Shown: positions 15,047-23,691, numbered from the stretch's first letter. The stretch is 38,500 nt of DNA from Anaerolineales bacterium (GCA_024763275.1 JANTFT010000020.1:1-38500), one strand, 5' to 3'. Program-made: numbers and translations. The notes: generated from the sequence alone by a model not told the origin.

Positions 15047-16032
15047 TGCATCTCTCCCACGGTTGCCAGGATGAATTCCTGGAGCAGGATTAGTGGATCT
15101 GGGTTTTGATCAGGTTGGATCAGTTCCATACCGTGATTTTCAATATACCCGTAATCCACCGCAATCACTCCGGGTATTTCTTCACAGGTTTCTACTGAAG
15201 CATCATCTCTTAATCCGTATAAGCAATAAACCTGCGAGGAAGGCACTTCAGCGAGCAGCTCATCTGCGGTGCTCCCATAGGGGACAGTCAGGAGAGAGGC
15301 CGGTGAGAGCGTAAAGCTGCCCCGACAAACTCCGGACCCGGTTTGATCCAACCAAGCACAGCCGTCAAGCGCCCCATCCCCCCCGATAGAAGCGCCTGCC
15401 GTGATGATCCTGGTCGGGTCCGCCCCCGGGAGCCGAGCCGCCACTTCGACCGCGGTGCGGGCATCCAGCAGCCACTCTGCTGGCAGCCAAGATTGGCAGC
15501 CTTCCTCACAATCCCTAAATGTGAATGTGAACACTCCCAGCGGCATATCCAGGATCCGCTCAGGAAACCAATCCGCCGACTTCCAGGTATAGTTGTAGTT
15601 TGGTTCTCTGGACAGCTGTCCCCTGCCCTGCAGCCAGGCAGCTATTTCCTCCCACTCGCTCTGGTCTCCCCTGGCCCAATCCATGAGCACGATAATCGGA
15701 GCTGGATTATCGCTGGCCGGGTAGTAAATCCCTGTCAATGACTCTCCATCAGGAGCCTGAAATTCGACCTGGACAGGTTCGGGGGGGAGAACCACCACCG
15801 GAGTCGTTGTAGGAGTTGGCGTCAGGGTTGGCAGTACGGTCGGGGAAGGAGCCACAAACTCGGTCTGAGTGGCTGGCTGAATGGTGTCGGTGCTCCCAGC
15901 CGAATCGGCTTCAGCTGTTTTTTCAGACCTGCCCCCACAAGCTGTCAGGAACAGCAAGAGAGTCAGAGTGTAAAGAACGGAAATCACCAGGAGACTTTTC
16001 TTCATTTGAAATACTATTAGAGTTTTACTCAT
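15043..16032 (-). CDS. Alpha/beta-hydrolase-like lipoprotein
   Basis: A 329-residue secreted lipoprotein: a signal peptide with lipobox FLTAC, then a Ser/Thr/Pro linker (about residues 33-75, with TPTPTTTP) that spans the wall, then a dienelactone-hydrolase-like alpha/beta domain. The presumed nucleophile Ser is in ITAGASIGGDGAL, and the acid/His region lies near YCLYGLRDDAS and ENHGMEL. The substrate is unknown. ATG 16032 is taken because TATAAT lies 7 bases upstream (leaderless); ATG 16005, directly before KKSLLV, is a reasonable alternative. It is coupled to the LCP gene, suggesting a cell-envelope role. Confidence 0.78.
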   Translation of the reverse strand: MSKTLIVFQMKKSLLVISVLYTLTLLLFLTACGGRSEKTAEADSAGSTDTIQPATQTEFVAPSPTVLPTLTPTPTTTPVVVLPPEPVQVEFQAPDGESLTGIYYPASDNPAPIIVLMDWARGDQSEWEEIAAWLQGRGQLSREPNYNYTWKSADWFPERILDMPLGVFTFTFRDCEEGCQSWLPAEWLLDARTAVEVAARLPGADPTRIITAGASIGGDGALDGCAWLDQTGSGVCRGSFTLSPASLLTVPYGSTADELLAEVPSSQVYCLYGLRDDASVETCEEIPGVIAVDYGYIENHGMELIQPDQNPDPLILLQEFILATVGEMQ

Positions 16033-16039
16033 CAACTGA

Positions 16040-16045
16040 ATTATA
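16040..16045 (-). promoter_or_regulatory. -10 box of the lipoprotein gene, probably leaderless
   Basis: TATAAT on the minus strand is followed by 7 bases and the ATG at 16032. If the ATG at 16005 is used instead, the leader would be about 28 bases but without a recognisable ribosome binding site. Confidence 0.45.
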
Positions 16046-16093
16046 CATTCAGAAAAATATTCCGGCAGGTCTCAAAACTGTTAGGATAGTTAA

Positions 16094-16129
16094 GAAAATG
16101 CCCCGGCTTGAATGAACACAAACCAGGGC
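16094..16129 (-). terminator. Terminator of the pseudopilin operon
   Basis: On the minus strand GCCCTGG pairs with CCGGGGC (one G-T pair) around a 16-base loop and is followed by ATTTTC. It lies 26 bases after the TadG-like gene. Confidence 0.5.
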
Positions 16130-16154
16130 ATAAGCCATCTTCCAGAATTATCCC

Positions 16155-17480
16155 TTATTTCAGCAAGTCCATGTAGGGCGGCTTCTCGTAGTTCTCTTCG
16201 TCATTGAAATTGATATCGATGGTCGCCCCACCGCTGACCTCGACATTATTGCCTATCAACTGGGTGTTGAAGGTGGGATTGGTTCCCGAAGATCCTGAGA
16301 AGTACAGATCACCGTCCGGAGCATATACCGTCCCCAGATAAAAGGAAGTGCTGTTGCCAGTCACGCTGATCGTGCTGGTGTTACCATGAGCCAGATACAT
16401 CAATATTCCAGGAACTGCCGGGGCGGGGTCAGGCGATTCGACCGGCGCACGCAGGTCCACCGGGGTCACATTGCCGTTAATGGTTACCCCACCCGTTTGA
16501 AGGAACAAAGTCACGCCATTGCCCGAGAGGGAGCCACCCGATATAGCAACTCCTTGAGATCCTGTAATACAGTACAAACCCGGATCGAGGGTCAACGCCC
16601 CACCTGTCCATTTGATTTTGTTGTAAATACCCGGTTGCAGGGTGGCGTCACCGTGGTTAGGAACAGTACGGTTTGGGAGACCGGCACAGGTAGGCTCGTT
16701 CACGGCAGTGGAATAATCCGGCAGCTGGCTGGGGATGTGTTCCGGAGCAGGGCTGATATTTGTCAGAGTACCTGTAGAAGAACCAGCGTAGCCAACTCCG
16801 CCATTATTTACAGTCACAGAAAAACTGGTACCGTTACCAGTCAGGCAGCCGTTGGACCACACACCTCCTCCGGTAACCGTGGTGTTGCTGCTCCCCGAGA
16901 AGATCACTCCGTATTTGTTTCCTGAGCAGGCAGCGTCATTGAGAGCAATGATGGCTTTGCCAAAGGCCAGCGGAGCTGGAGGATAGACCCGGGCGACGGC
17001 TTCAACCTGATTCCGGAGAGGGCCATCGTAGACCAGGTGAGCAAAGCTGGTGTTGGTGTCACGTGTTATATTTGTGATCACATCCAGGTGTTTGTCCTCA
17101 TAACTGCCCAGATCCGTGATCTCACACCTTACGGCAACACCATGGTGGTCGCTGATGTCTCCATCGATCGTATAATCGTTCAAACCAGCCTGAATAATAG
17201 CAGCATGCTCGGCGGCGCTGGCGATCAAGTCTGTTTTAGGTGTGCCGCAAAGAAAGCCATTGTAGTTGATATTGTTGGAGCGCATATAATACGCTGCTCC
17301 GCTTCCACCAGCCAGGGAAGAGGCATCAGCAGCGTTCTGGGCATGCCGCCGGTCAGACAACAGCATGCCCCCATCAATCGCCAGGGCAGCAAATCCCAGC
17401 AACACCACAAAAGTCAGGGCCAGGAAAGCCATCACCTGGCCGGATTCACATGTTCGCATTTGTTTTCGTTTCTGGATCAT
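16155..17480 (-). CDS. TadG-like pseudopilin with a Gly/Ser/Thr-rich beta region
   Basis: The 441-residue envelope protein begins with a TadG-type N-terminus (about residues 13-65). This has ESGQVMAFLALTFVVLLGFAALAIDGGMLLSDRRHAQNAADASSLAGG: a short basic leader, a membrane helix and the Ala-rich helix typical of the Flp pilus assembly family. The usual C-terminal von Willebrand factor A domain is not seen. Residues about 170-430 are instead short Gly/Ser/Thr/Asn-rich strands (TVTGGGVWSNGCLTGNG, VAISGGSLSGNG, VTINGNV) that suggest a parallel beta-helix-like surface domain. It is the third gene of a row with two TadE-type proteins, 23 bases after the previous one. It is probably anchored in the membrane and exposed outside. 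Confidence 0.8.
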   Translation of the reverse strand: MIQKRKQMRTCESGQVMAFLALTFVVLLGFAALAIDGGMLLSDRRHAQNAADASSLAGGSGAAYYMRSNNINYNGFLCGTPKTDLIASAAEHAAIIQAGLNDYTIDGDISDHHGVAVRCEITDLGSYEDKHLDVITNITRDTNTSFAHLVYDGPLRNQVEAVARVYPPAPLAFGKAIIALNDAACSGNKYGVIFSGSSNTTVTGGGVWSNGCLTGNGTSFSVTVNNGGVGYAGSSTGTLTNISPAPEHIPSQLPDYSTAVNEPTCAGLPNRTVPNHGDATLQPGIYNKIKWTGGALTLDPGLYCITGSQGVAISGGSLSGNGVTLFLQTGGVTINGNVTPVDLRAPVESPDPAPAVPGILMYLAHGNTSTISVTGNSTSFYLGTVYAPDGDLYFSGSSGTNPTFNTQLIGNNVEVSGGATIDINFNDEENYEKPPYMDLLK

Positions 17481-17503
17481 AATCGTCTAATTGAAGCCGG
17501 TTG

Positions 17504-17971
17504 TCAGGGACATACCGGAGATAGGATGGCATTTTCAATTGTTGCCGACATTTTCATCTCCTGTGAACCTATTAAAGTTCCCAAAAAGGGCATGGTCACC
17601 GGAACGGCATAGTCGACCCGCACAATCACCTCACTTCCAGGTTGTGCGCAGGTTGTTCCCACGATATCAGCTTGTACATTTAGTTTACTGATGTCAACAG
17701 GGGTACTGCTGGGATCATCTGGATCCGTGAAGGCTGCCTTTACACGGGTTTCTACCTCATTGCGAAAGGCTGTCAAATCGCTTTTAGGGGCAATCGAACC
17801 GTAAACGGCCCCTTCCTGAGCCGCGTCTCGGATGATAATGTAGGCAAAAAACATGCGCCCTAAATCAGTGACCCCTGCCAACAGGGTCAGCAGGATCACC
17901 AGACTCAAAGCAAATTCCGTCAGGCTCTGTCCGCGCTCCGTCTTCCGAATTGGTTTCTGTTTTTCGTTCAT
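17504..17971 (-). CDS. TadE-like pseudopilin
   Basis: The 155 residues have the TadE layout: a basic leader, then ERGQSLTEFALSLVILLTLLAGVTDLGRMFFAY (about 12-44) with the conserved Glu after the helix start, then DAAQEGAVYGSI and a periplasmic/exposed beta domain ending near a Cys (SPVCP). TadE proteins are minor pseudopilins of Tad/Flp pili, matured by a TadV-type prepilin peptidase. It lies 16 bases after the large TadE-Calx gene with AGGAAGGGA as ribosome binding site. The GQSLTEF site fits processing by the A24 peptidase encoded upstream. Confidence 0.88.
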   Translation of the reverse strand: MNEKQKPIRKTERGQSLTEFALSLVILLTLLAGVTDLGRMFFAYIIIRDAAQEGAVYGSIAPKSDLTAFRNEVETRVKAAFTDPDDPSSTPVDISKLNVQADIVGTTCAQPGSEVIVRVDYAVPVTMPFLGTLIGSQEMKMSATIENAILSPVCP

Positions 17972-17987
17972 GGCTTTCCCTTCCTGA

Positions 17988-20531
17988 TCAGTGAATGGTG
18001 AAGGTCTCAGTTAATGAACAGGTGGATCCGTCGGTGAGATTATGGAATGTGCTGACAATAACGTGATCCCCAGTCCCCAGAGGTCCATCAAATTGATAAG
18101 CAACTGATTCGGTTCCCAGACTGGAGAAAGGTACCGCCGCTCCATAGCTAAAAGATGGGGGTTTCTCGCTGCCGCTGAACACCTGGGTACCCGCGAATGA
18201 AGCCGTCGACAGTCGAGGCTGATTAGGTGAAGCCGCAGTCCAGGATATTGACCCACCGGTGAACTCAACCTCTTCGCCTTCATTTACCATCGAGAGGGTG
18301 ATCGCGTCTATGCCGACCGTCAGCAGATGAGTCCCTACCTGGCAGGTGGGCAGTTCATCGTCCTCGATTACCAGGTTGAATGAGGATGGGGATCCCAGAC
18401 CAGCGTTGGTTGGAGACCCCAGGGCAACCGCGACATTTTCGTCGGGATCATAGACAGCATCATCGACTACAGTGATCTGGAAAGAACCTGTTGTCGTGCC
18501 TTCCGGAATGAGGACATTCTGGGTTGAAATCGTATAATCGCCATTCAAGGTAGCTGAGCCAGACAGGTTCAGGGGAACGCTGACATCGTAAACCGACGGG
18601 GCGCTCAATCCCAGGGATATCTCCACTGCTCCGCCGCCTTCCACGATAGATTTGTTAGCGGTCAGTACCGATACCACTGGCGGGGAATCGTTGTCCTGGA
18701 TCAGGACATTTGTTGATGTCAGACTGCCTGGTCCCCCGTTCTCGATCGTGTCAATGTTAACCACAATCGACTCAACTGCTTCATCTATCTCGTCATCGTG
18801 GATCTCAACCGTGATCGTTCCCTGGGGCCAACCAACCGGGATCACCAGATAGTTGGAGGACAGCTGATAGTCATCACTTGAACCCTCCGTGGCTGTTCCC
18901 GCTGTAGAAAAATACACCTTCACTGGAGCACTCCAGGCGTTGCTAAGCCGGACATTAAGGTCGATTGCCAGATTGCCTTCCACTACGGTTTGACTGGCTA
19001 CAGTAAAGCTGACAGTGGGTTCTGCGGAAGATTCCGTAATCACGATGGTCTGTTCAGCTATTGAGCCCAGAGTAGCGTTCTGGGGAGCGCCCAGGGTGAT
19101 GATCAAGGTCTCGTCCTCTTCCCATCCATCCCCTTCCATAATATCCATCGCGATATCCACGCTGCTGCTTCCCGGCGGAATGATCAGAGGGGAAGGATCC
19201 TGGATCGTATAGTCCCCGGAGGTCGTGGTCCCAGAAAGCGTGTAGGGTACTACTATCTCTTTTCCGGAAATCTCAGATAGGGTCAAGGAAGTCACAAATT
19301 TGCCGATCTCCTCTGAGACTATCTGATTGGCAGCGAAGAAGGAAACCTGGGGAGGATCATCATTATCGAGTATGGTCAATGTATGGGAGGGATTTGCCCC
19401 GATTACGGCATTCACCGGCGAATCCAGGGTGATGACTGCCACTTCATCCTCTTCGTCATAGTTATCATCGATGATCTGCAGAGAGAGAGCGCCAAAAAGG
19501 GAGCCCGAGGGGATCGTCAGGGTGCCCGGGGTTGTCACATAATCACCACTTACCCCCCAGACCGCTGTTCCTGTTCGGGTAAATGAAACAGTGACGTCCT
19601 GGGTGCTACCTTTGGAAAGTTCAACCATCAACGTTTTCAGGGGAGAGTTCTCATTGTAGGTGCTGTTGACCTCCTTGAATGAGATCAAGGGTGGGTCAAC
19701 AATTTTAATGGTATGGATGTACTGGGGACCTCTGGTAGCGTTGATCGGACTGTCAATACCGATCACCAGCGACTCATCGCCTTCGTCCACGCCATCATTA
19801 TTCAAAGTGATATAAATTGTTGCTGTGGTTTCTCCCGGATTGATGGTTACCGGGCTGGTAGTTATCAGATAATCCCCCCCTGCCCCCTGAACCGCTGTCC
19901 CTGTCACCGAGAAAGGCACGGTCACTATGTCAGTCGCCGGGCTGTTCAATTCCAGGACAACCCCGATCGTTCCCTGGGTTTCCTCAACAGTCTGGTAGGT
20001 GGTCTTGAAGTTTACGTCAGTGAGAGCCCCTGAAATTGAGCCTGCGCCGGTCCCGCTGGCGCCCAGTTTCAAGCTTTTTAATATCGTTCTGCTGGAGCTG
20101 GAACTGATCGGTATAGCAGAGAAATTTCCAACAGGTGTAACAGGAGTTATAGCGGCGTTGATGGTCACCGAGATGGTGTCAGCCGCGGCCACCTCCTGGG
20201 AGGGCGGGCAGGATGTCGAATATACACCGGAACTGTTGCTGTATTGAATACTGATATCCGAATCGGAAATGCCAGCATAGCGGCCAATCCGCTTGGCCGC
20301 ATTCCTGATCCCAACACAGTCTTCATATTGAGGAATTCCCCCGCCAGTATCAAGAATGGCGGCGCCGTAGCGGGCCGCTTCCCTGGAGGCGGAGACCACG
20401 GCAGAATAAGCGAACATTATCCTGCCAAACTCGAAAATACCAAAGAGGAGAAGGAGCAGCAGCGGGAAAACCATGGCAAATTCCACCATGCCCTGCCCCC
20501 GGCTTCCGTGCTGTTTATGAGATAAGTCCAC
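17988..20531 (-). CDS. TadE-type pseudopilin fused to five Calx-beta repeats
   Basis: An 847-residue modular surface protein. Residues 1-60 form a TadE domain (GQGMVEFAMVFPLLLLLLFG, then FGRIMFAYSAVVSASREAARYG), with exposed TadE sequence to about 160. Five tandem Calx-beta repeats of about 110 residues fill about 165-731. Each has the VSF start, an E-rich strand, a GDY core and a D-x-x-x-E/D-x-D-E stretch before IxLxxPxNA, which in this family can bind Ca2+. A unique C-terminal domain of about 115 residues with two cysteines follows. The start is GTG with AGGAGG 4 bases upstream. I infer an adhesin or cell-surface stalk anchored like a minor pilin. Confidence 0.9.
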   Translation of the reverse strand: MDLSHKQHGSRGQGMVEFAMVFPLLLLLLFGIFEFGRIMFAYSAVVSASREAARYGAAILDTGGGIPQYEDCVGIRNAAKRIGRYAGISDSDISIQYSNSSGVYSTSCPPSQEVAAADTISVTINAAITPVTPVGNFSAIPISSSSSRTILKSLKLGASGTGAGSISGALTDVNFKTTYQTVEETQGTIGVVLELNSPATDIVTVPFSVTGTAVQGAGGDYLITTSPVTINPGETTATIYITLNNDGVDEGDESLVIGIDSPINATRGPQYIHTIKIVDPPLISFKEVNSTYNENSPLKTLMVELSKGSTQDVTVSFTRTGTAVWGVSGDYVTTPGTLTIPSGSLFGALSLQIIDDNYDEEDEVAVITLDSPVNAVIGANPSHTLTILDNDDPPQVSFFAANQIVSEEIGKFVTSLTLSEISGKEIVVPYTLSGTTTSGDYTIQDPSPLIIPPGSSSVDIAMDIMEGDGWEEDETLIITLGAPQNATLGSIAEQTIVITESSAEPTVSFTVASQTVVEGNLAIDLNVRLSNAWSAPVKVYFSTAGTATEGSSDDYQLSSNYLVIPVGWPQGTITVEIHDDEIDEAVESIVVNIDTIENGGPGSLTSTNVLIQDNDSPPVVSVLTANKSIVEGGGAVEISLGLSAPSVYDVSVPLNLSGSATLNGDYTISTQNVLIPEGTTTGSFQITVVDDAVYDPDENVAVALGSPTNAGLGSPSSFNLVIEDDELPTCQVGTHLLTVGIDAITLSMVNEGEEVEFTGGSISWTAASPNQPRLSTASFAGTQVFSGSEKPPSFSYGAAVPFSSLGTESVAYQFDGPLGTGDHVIVSTFHNLTDGSTCSLTETFTIH

Positions 20532-20653
20532 CTGTCCTCCTAATATCAGAAAATAACTGAAAATGTAATGATATGAGAAGTTTAGATGGTTCCCCAGAGG
20601 ATAGCAATAGCAGCTAACAAAGATGCATAATCGGGCTGGTTCCCGGTTATAAA

Positions 20654-20673
20654 ACCTAACAATATTGTTAGGT
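20654..20673. promoter_or_regulatory. Perfect 20-base palindrome
   Basis: ACCTAACAATATTGTTAGGT is a perfect 20-base inverted repeat between the prepilin peptidase stop and the TadE-Calx gene. On the minus strand it is followed by TTTTAT, so it may be a terminator of the peptidase gene. Its form also fits a dimeric repressor operator about 125 bases upstream of the pseudopilin operon. Confidence 0.55.
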
Positions 20674-20695
20674 CAATCGGAAAGAATCCCCGAAC

Positions 20696-21448
20696 TCATC
20701 TTGCAATTTGTGAGATATAAAAAAGAGCAATAACACTGATAACCAGGAACGGCCCGTAAGGAAGTGCCTGGAAAGCCTGATACTTCTTGCGGAGAACCTG
20801 CACCACCAGAAAGATCCCGCTGATGATACCACCCAGAATGACTGCCAGGAATATCCCCCCGATCACTCCGGGCCAGCCCAGCAGCAACCCCATGATGCCA
20901 GCCAGATTGACATCCCCAAAACCCAGGGCAACTTCCTCGATGTCCTCTCCCCTTTTTCTGGCCAGAATCCGCACAAAGCCTTCTCCTAATAAATAGAATA
21001 TCAGCATGATTCCGAACCCTGCGGCACCGCCAATCAAAGTATTCAATGGTCCATGCGCCAGGGTGCCGGAAATGAGTCCTAGCAAAGCCCCTACCAGGCT
21101 CACCGGGTGCAGGATCATCCGGTGTTCCAGGTCAATGACCGCGACGAGAGCGAAATAGATCAACCAGACAATGCTCCCAACAGAACCCAGGACGATGACA
21201 GGAAAAAAGCCCATCAGCACCACCAGGATTGGCAACCCCACCAAAATGACCAGATGACGGATGGAAGGTTTCTCCCCACAGCTATCGCACGCGCGATAAG
21301 TCAAGTATGAACGCCAGCCTAAATCAGTCTGGCAGGTTGGGCACTGAAGTGAAGTGAATTTCCGGTAAATGGGTAAAACATCGCTGAGATAATTCACTAA
21401 CCAGGCCCCGGCAATCCCCATTATCAGGTAGAGCAGGAAATCTATCAT
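20696..21448 (-). CDS. Prepilin peptidase (A24 family)
   Basis: An integral-membrane aspartic protease that cleaves the leader of type IV or Flp prepilins. The 250 residues include a cytoplasmic four-cysteine zinc loop (CPTC...CDSC, about 37-60) and about seven membrane segments. The two catalytic aspartates are in AVIDLEHRMI (aligning with the first) and GFGDVNLAG (the G-x-GD second motif). The cysteines put it nearer PilD than TadV, yet no N-methylation domain of full PilD length is clear. The ATG at 21448 is chosen because TATAAT lies 6 bases before it. Likely substrates are the TadE-like proteins downstream and the Flp pilin at 35971-36111. Confidence 0.92.
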   Translation of the reverse strand: MIDFLLYLIMGIAGAWLVNYLSDVLPIYRKFTSLQCPTCQTDLGWRSYLTYRACDSCGEKPSIRHLVILVGLPILVVLMGFFPVIVLGSVGSIVWLIYFALVAVIDLEHRMILHPVSLVGALLGLISGTLAHGPLNTLIGGAAGFGIMLIFYLLGEGFVRILARKRGEDIEEVALGFGDVNLAGIMGLLLGWPGVIGGIFLAVILGGIISGIFLVVQVLRKKYQAFQALPYGPFLVISVIALFYISQIAR

Positions 21449-21451
21449 GCA

Positions 21452-21469
21452 GGTATTATAATGGATACC
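21452..21469. promoter_or_regulatory. Divergent -10 region with inverted repeat
   Basis: TATAAT boxes occur on both strands (minus 21455-21460, plus 21457-21462) inside the inverted repeat GGTAT/ATACC. The minus box is 6 bases before the prepilin peptidase ATG (leaderless); the plus box is 34 bases before the SAM hydrolase gene. Clear -35 boxes were not found. Confidence 0.45.
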
Positions 21470-21495
21470 ATCATCCTTGAACCTCAAAAGCAGCT

Positions 21496-22326
21496 ATGAC
21501 ACTTCCAATCATCGCCCTGTTATCAGATTTCGGAATTACCGATCCCTATGTGGGGATAATGAAAGGTGTGATCAGCACTATCGCCCCCGGAGCGCCCCTG
21601 ATCGATCTCACCCACCTGATTTCCCCGGGAGATATCCAGCAGGGAGCTTATTACCTCTGGCAGTCCAGCCGGGATTTTCCACCCGGGACTGTCTTCCTGG
21701 CCGTAGTTGACCCCGGCGTAGGAACGAACCGGAGAGGAGTCTATCTGCAGCGGGGGGAGCAAATATTCATCGGACCGGACAACGGCCTGTTCAGCTACCT
21801 GGAGTATAAGAATCAGGTCCGCGCCTGGGAGCTGACCAACCTGGAATACCAGCTCCATAACCCTTCCAGCACCTTCCACGGCAGAGACATATTCGCCCCG
21901 GCTGCCGCCCATGCGGTAAATGGAGCTCAAGGGGCAGAATTTGGAAAAGCGTTAGATGACCTTGTCAAGCTTCCCCAGCCAACCCTGCACAGAACGGGAA
22001 AATCTCTGCGTGGAGAAATCATCAGCACGGACAGGTTCGGAAACCTGATCACATCGCTGGGCTCTTTCCAGAGGGTTGGATCAGAACTGCATTTTCAGTC
22101 CTGGCAAAGCGAGGAGACTTTCTCGGTACCTGGTGGATCAGCTTTCTCTATCGAGATCGAAAACCACCATATGCCGTTAGCCGCCACTTTTGCTGACACA
22201 GCAGACAATCAATGTGCCGGGATAATTGGCAGCACAGGCCTGCTGGAAGTCGTCGCCAATCAAAAGTCGGCCGCAGATATTCTAAACCTCAGCCGCGGAT
22301 CCCAGGTTACTCTTTCCTGGACTTGA
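21496..22326 (+). CDS. SAM hydrolase (SAM hydroxide adenosyltransferase)
   Basis: The 276-residue protein is of the former DUF62/chlorinase-fluorinase fold. The N-terminal domain carries LLSDFGITDPYVGIMKGVI, IDLTHLISPGDIQQGAYYL and AVVDPGVGTNRRG; the C-terminal beta domain carries STDRFGNLITS. Most bacterial members split S-adenosylmethionine to adenosine and methionine; some halogenate. The Asp-containing motifs fit a hydrolase rather than a halogenase, but the halide pocket cannot be judged by eye. No good ribosome binding site precedes the ATG. It is divergent from the prepilin peptidase and is followed by murA 76 bases later. Confidence 0.88.
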   Translation: MTLPIIALLSDFGITDPYVGIMKGVISTIAPGAPLIDLTHLISPGDIQQGAYYLWQSSRDFPPGTVFLAVVDPGVGTNRRGVYLQRGEQIFIGPDNGLFSYLEYKNQVRAWELTNLEYQLHNPSSTFHGRDIFAPAAAHAVNGAQGAEFGKALDDLVKLPQPTLHRTGKSLRGEIISTDRFGNLITSLGSFQRVGSELHFQSWQSEETFSVPGGSAFSIEIENHHMPLAATFADTADNQCAGIIGSTGLLEVVANQKSAADILNLSRGSQVTLSWT

Positions 22327-22402
22327 GAAATGCTGGCCTGGCACAACACCGAAGATATGGTAAAAATAAGGTCGGTTCAGCGGGCTTAGAAAGGATTAAA
22401 CC

Positions 22403-23689
22403 ATGGACAGATTCATCATCCAGGGCGGCATTCCCCTGCAAGGGGAGGTCACCCCTTCTGGAAACAAGAATGCTGCCCTGCCAATGCTGGCAGCCTGCAT
22501 TCTCACTAATGAACCGGTCATTCTTCACAACCTGCCTGAGATTAGCGACGTTCGAACGATGCGGGAGCTGCTGGCATGCATCGGTGTGGAAGTGACCCAG
22601 CTGGCCGACCATTCCTGGAAGCTGCAAGCCGGGGATATCCACAGTTCAAACCTGGACCCAGAACTCTGCACAAGAATACGGGCCTCGGTGCTGCTGGCAG
22701 GGCCTCTTATCGCCAGGGCAGGCAGCCTCAAGCTTCCTCCTCCCGGAGGAGATGTGATTGGACGGCGGCGTCTTGATACCCATATTTTGGCCTTAGAAGC
22801 CCTGGGCGCAACAATCTCCTACCAGAAAGACAGCAAGCTGTTTGAATTTTCCGCTAGAAAGCTGCAGGGGGCTGAAATCCTGCTGGACGAGGCCAGTGTC
22901 ACTGCCACTGAGAATGCCGTTATGGCAGCTGTGACCGCTGAAGGGACCACGATCATCCGCAATGCCGCGTCCGAACCCCATGTCCAGGAATTATGTCTGA
23001 TGCTCAATTCCCTGGGAGCCAGAATAACTCAAATTGGCTCCAACACCCTCCACATCCAGGGTGTGACAGAGCTGGGAGGAGGCGAATTCACTGTCGGCCC
23101 TGATTACCTGGAAGTGATCAGTTTTGTGGGCGCCGCCGCCGTCACCGGAGGCGAAATCACCATCCGGAAAGCTGGACTGGAATACCTATCCATGATCGAG
23201 CAGGTATTTTCTAGACTGGGTATTTCCTGGAACATACGGGGCGAGGACCTGTTCGTACCCGCCCAGCAGGAAAGGATCATCAAGCCTGACTTCAGGGGAG
23301 GTATTCCAGAAATCAGCGTGATGCCCTGGCCTGCTTTCCCTTCTGACCTGATGAGCATCGCCATCGTGGTAGCCACTCAGTCAAAAGGCAATGTGCTTTT
23401 CCACGATTGGATGTATGAGGGCCGGATGTACTTTACGGATAAATTATCCAGCATGGGGGCCCAGATCGTTCTCTGCGATCCCCACCGCTGCATAGTCAAT
23501 GGCCCCACTGATCTATACTCCGGAACTGTGGACAGCCCTGACATCAGAGCCGGGCTTGCTCTGGTTCTGGCTGCACTCGCGGCCGAAGGGCAGTCCGAGA
23601 TCAGGAATATCGCCCAGATCGATCGCGGCTATGAACGCATTGACGAAAAGCTTCGCTCTCTGGGGGCGAAGATCACCAGGGAAAGTTGA
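22403..23689 (+). CDS. murA: UDP-GlcNAc enolpyruvyl transferase MurA, Asp117 variant
   Basis: MurA carries out the first committed step of peptidoglycan synthesis, moving enolpyruvate from PEP to UDP-GlcNAc. The 428 residues show the inside-out alpha/beta barrel features: SGNKNAALPML with Lys22, RASVLLAGPL, and the flexible loop. In the loop the usual GGCxIGxRPxDxH reads PPPGGDVIGRRRLDTH, so the PEP- and fosfomycin-binding Cys115 (E. coli numbering) is Asp117. The same Cys-to-Asp change occurs in mycobacterial and chlamydial MurA, where the enzyme works but resists fosfomycin. AAAGGA precedes the ATG. The next gene begins 2 bases after the stop. Confidence 0.94.
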   Translation: MDRFIIQGGIPLQGEVTPSGNKNAALPMLAACILTNEPVILHNLPEISDVRTMRELLACIGVEVTQLADHSWKLQAGDIHSSNLDPELCTRIRASVLLAGPLIARAGSLKLPPPGGDVIGRRRLDTHILALEALGATISYQKDSKLFEFSARKLQGAEILLDEASVTATENAVMAAVTAEGTTIIRNAASEPHVQELCLMLNSLGARITQIGSNTLHIQGVTELGGGEFTVGPDYLEVISFVGAAAVTGGEITIRKAGLEYLSMIEQVFSRLGISWNIRGEDLFVPAQQERIIKPDFRGGIPEISVMPWPAFPSDLMSIAIVVATQSKGNVLFHDWMYEGRMYFTDKLSSMGAQIVLCDPHRCIVNGPTDLYSGTVDSPDIRAGLALVLAALAAEGQSEIRNIAQIDRGYERIDEKLRSLGAKITRES

Positions 23690-23691
23690 GC

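Noticed and set aside
18011-18283. Overlapping minus-strand frames inside the TadE-Calx gene.
   Set aside because: The Calx-beta repeats continue unbroken in the main frame; the others are shadows.
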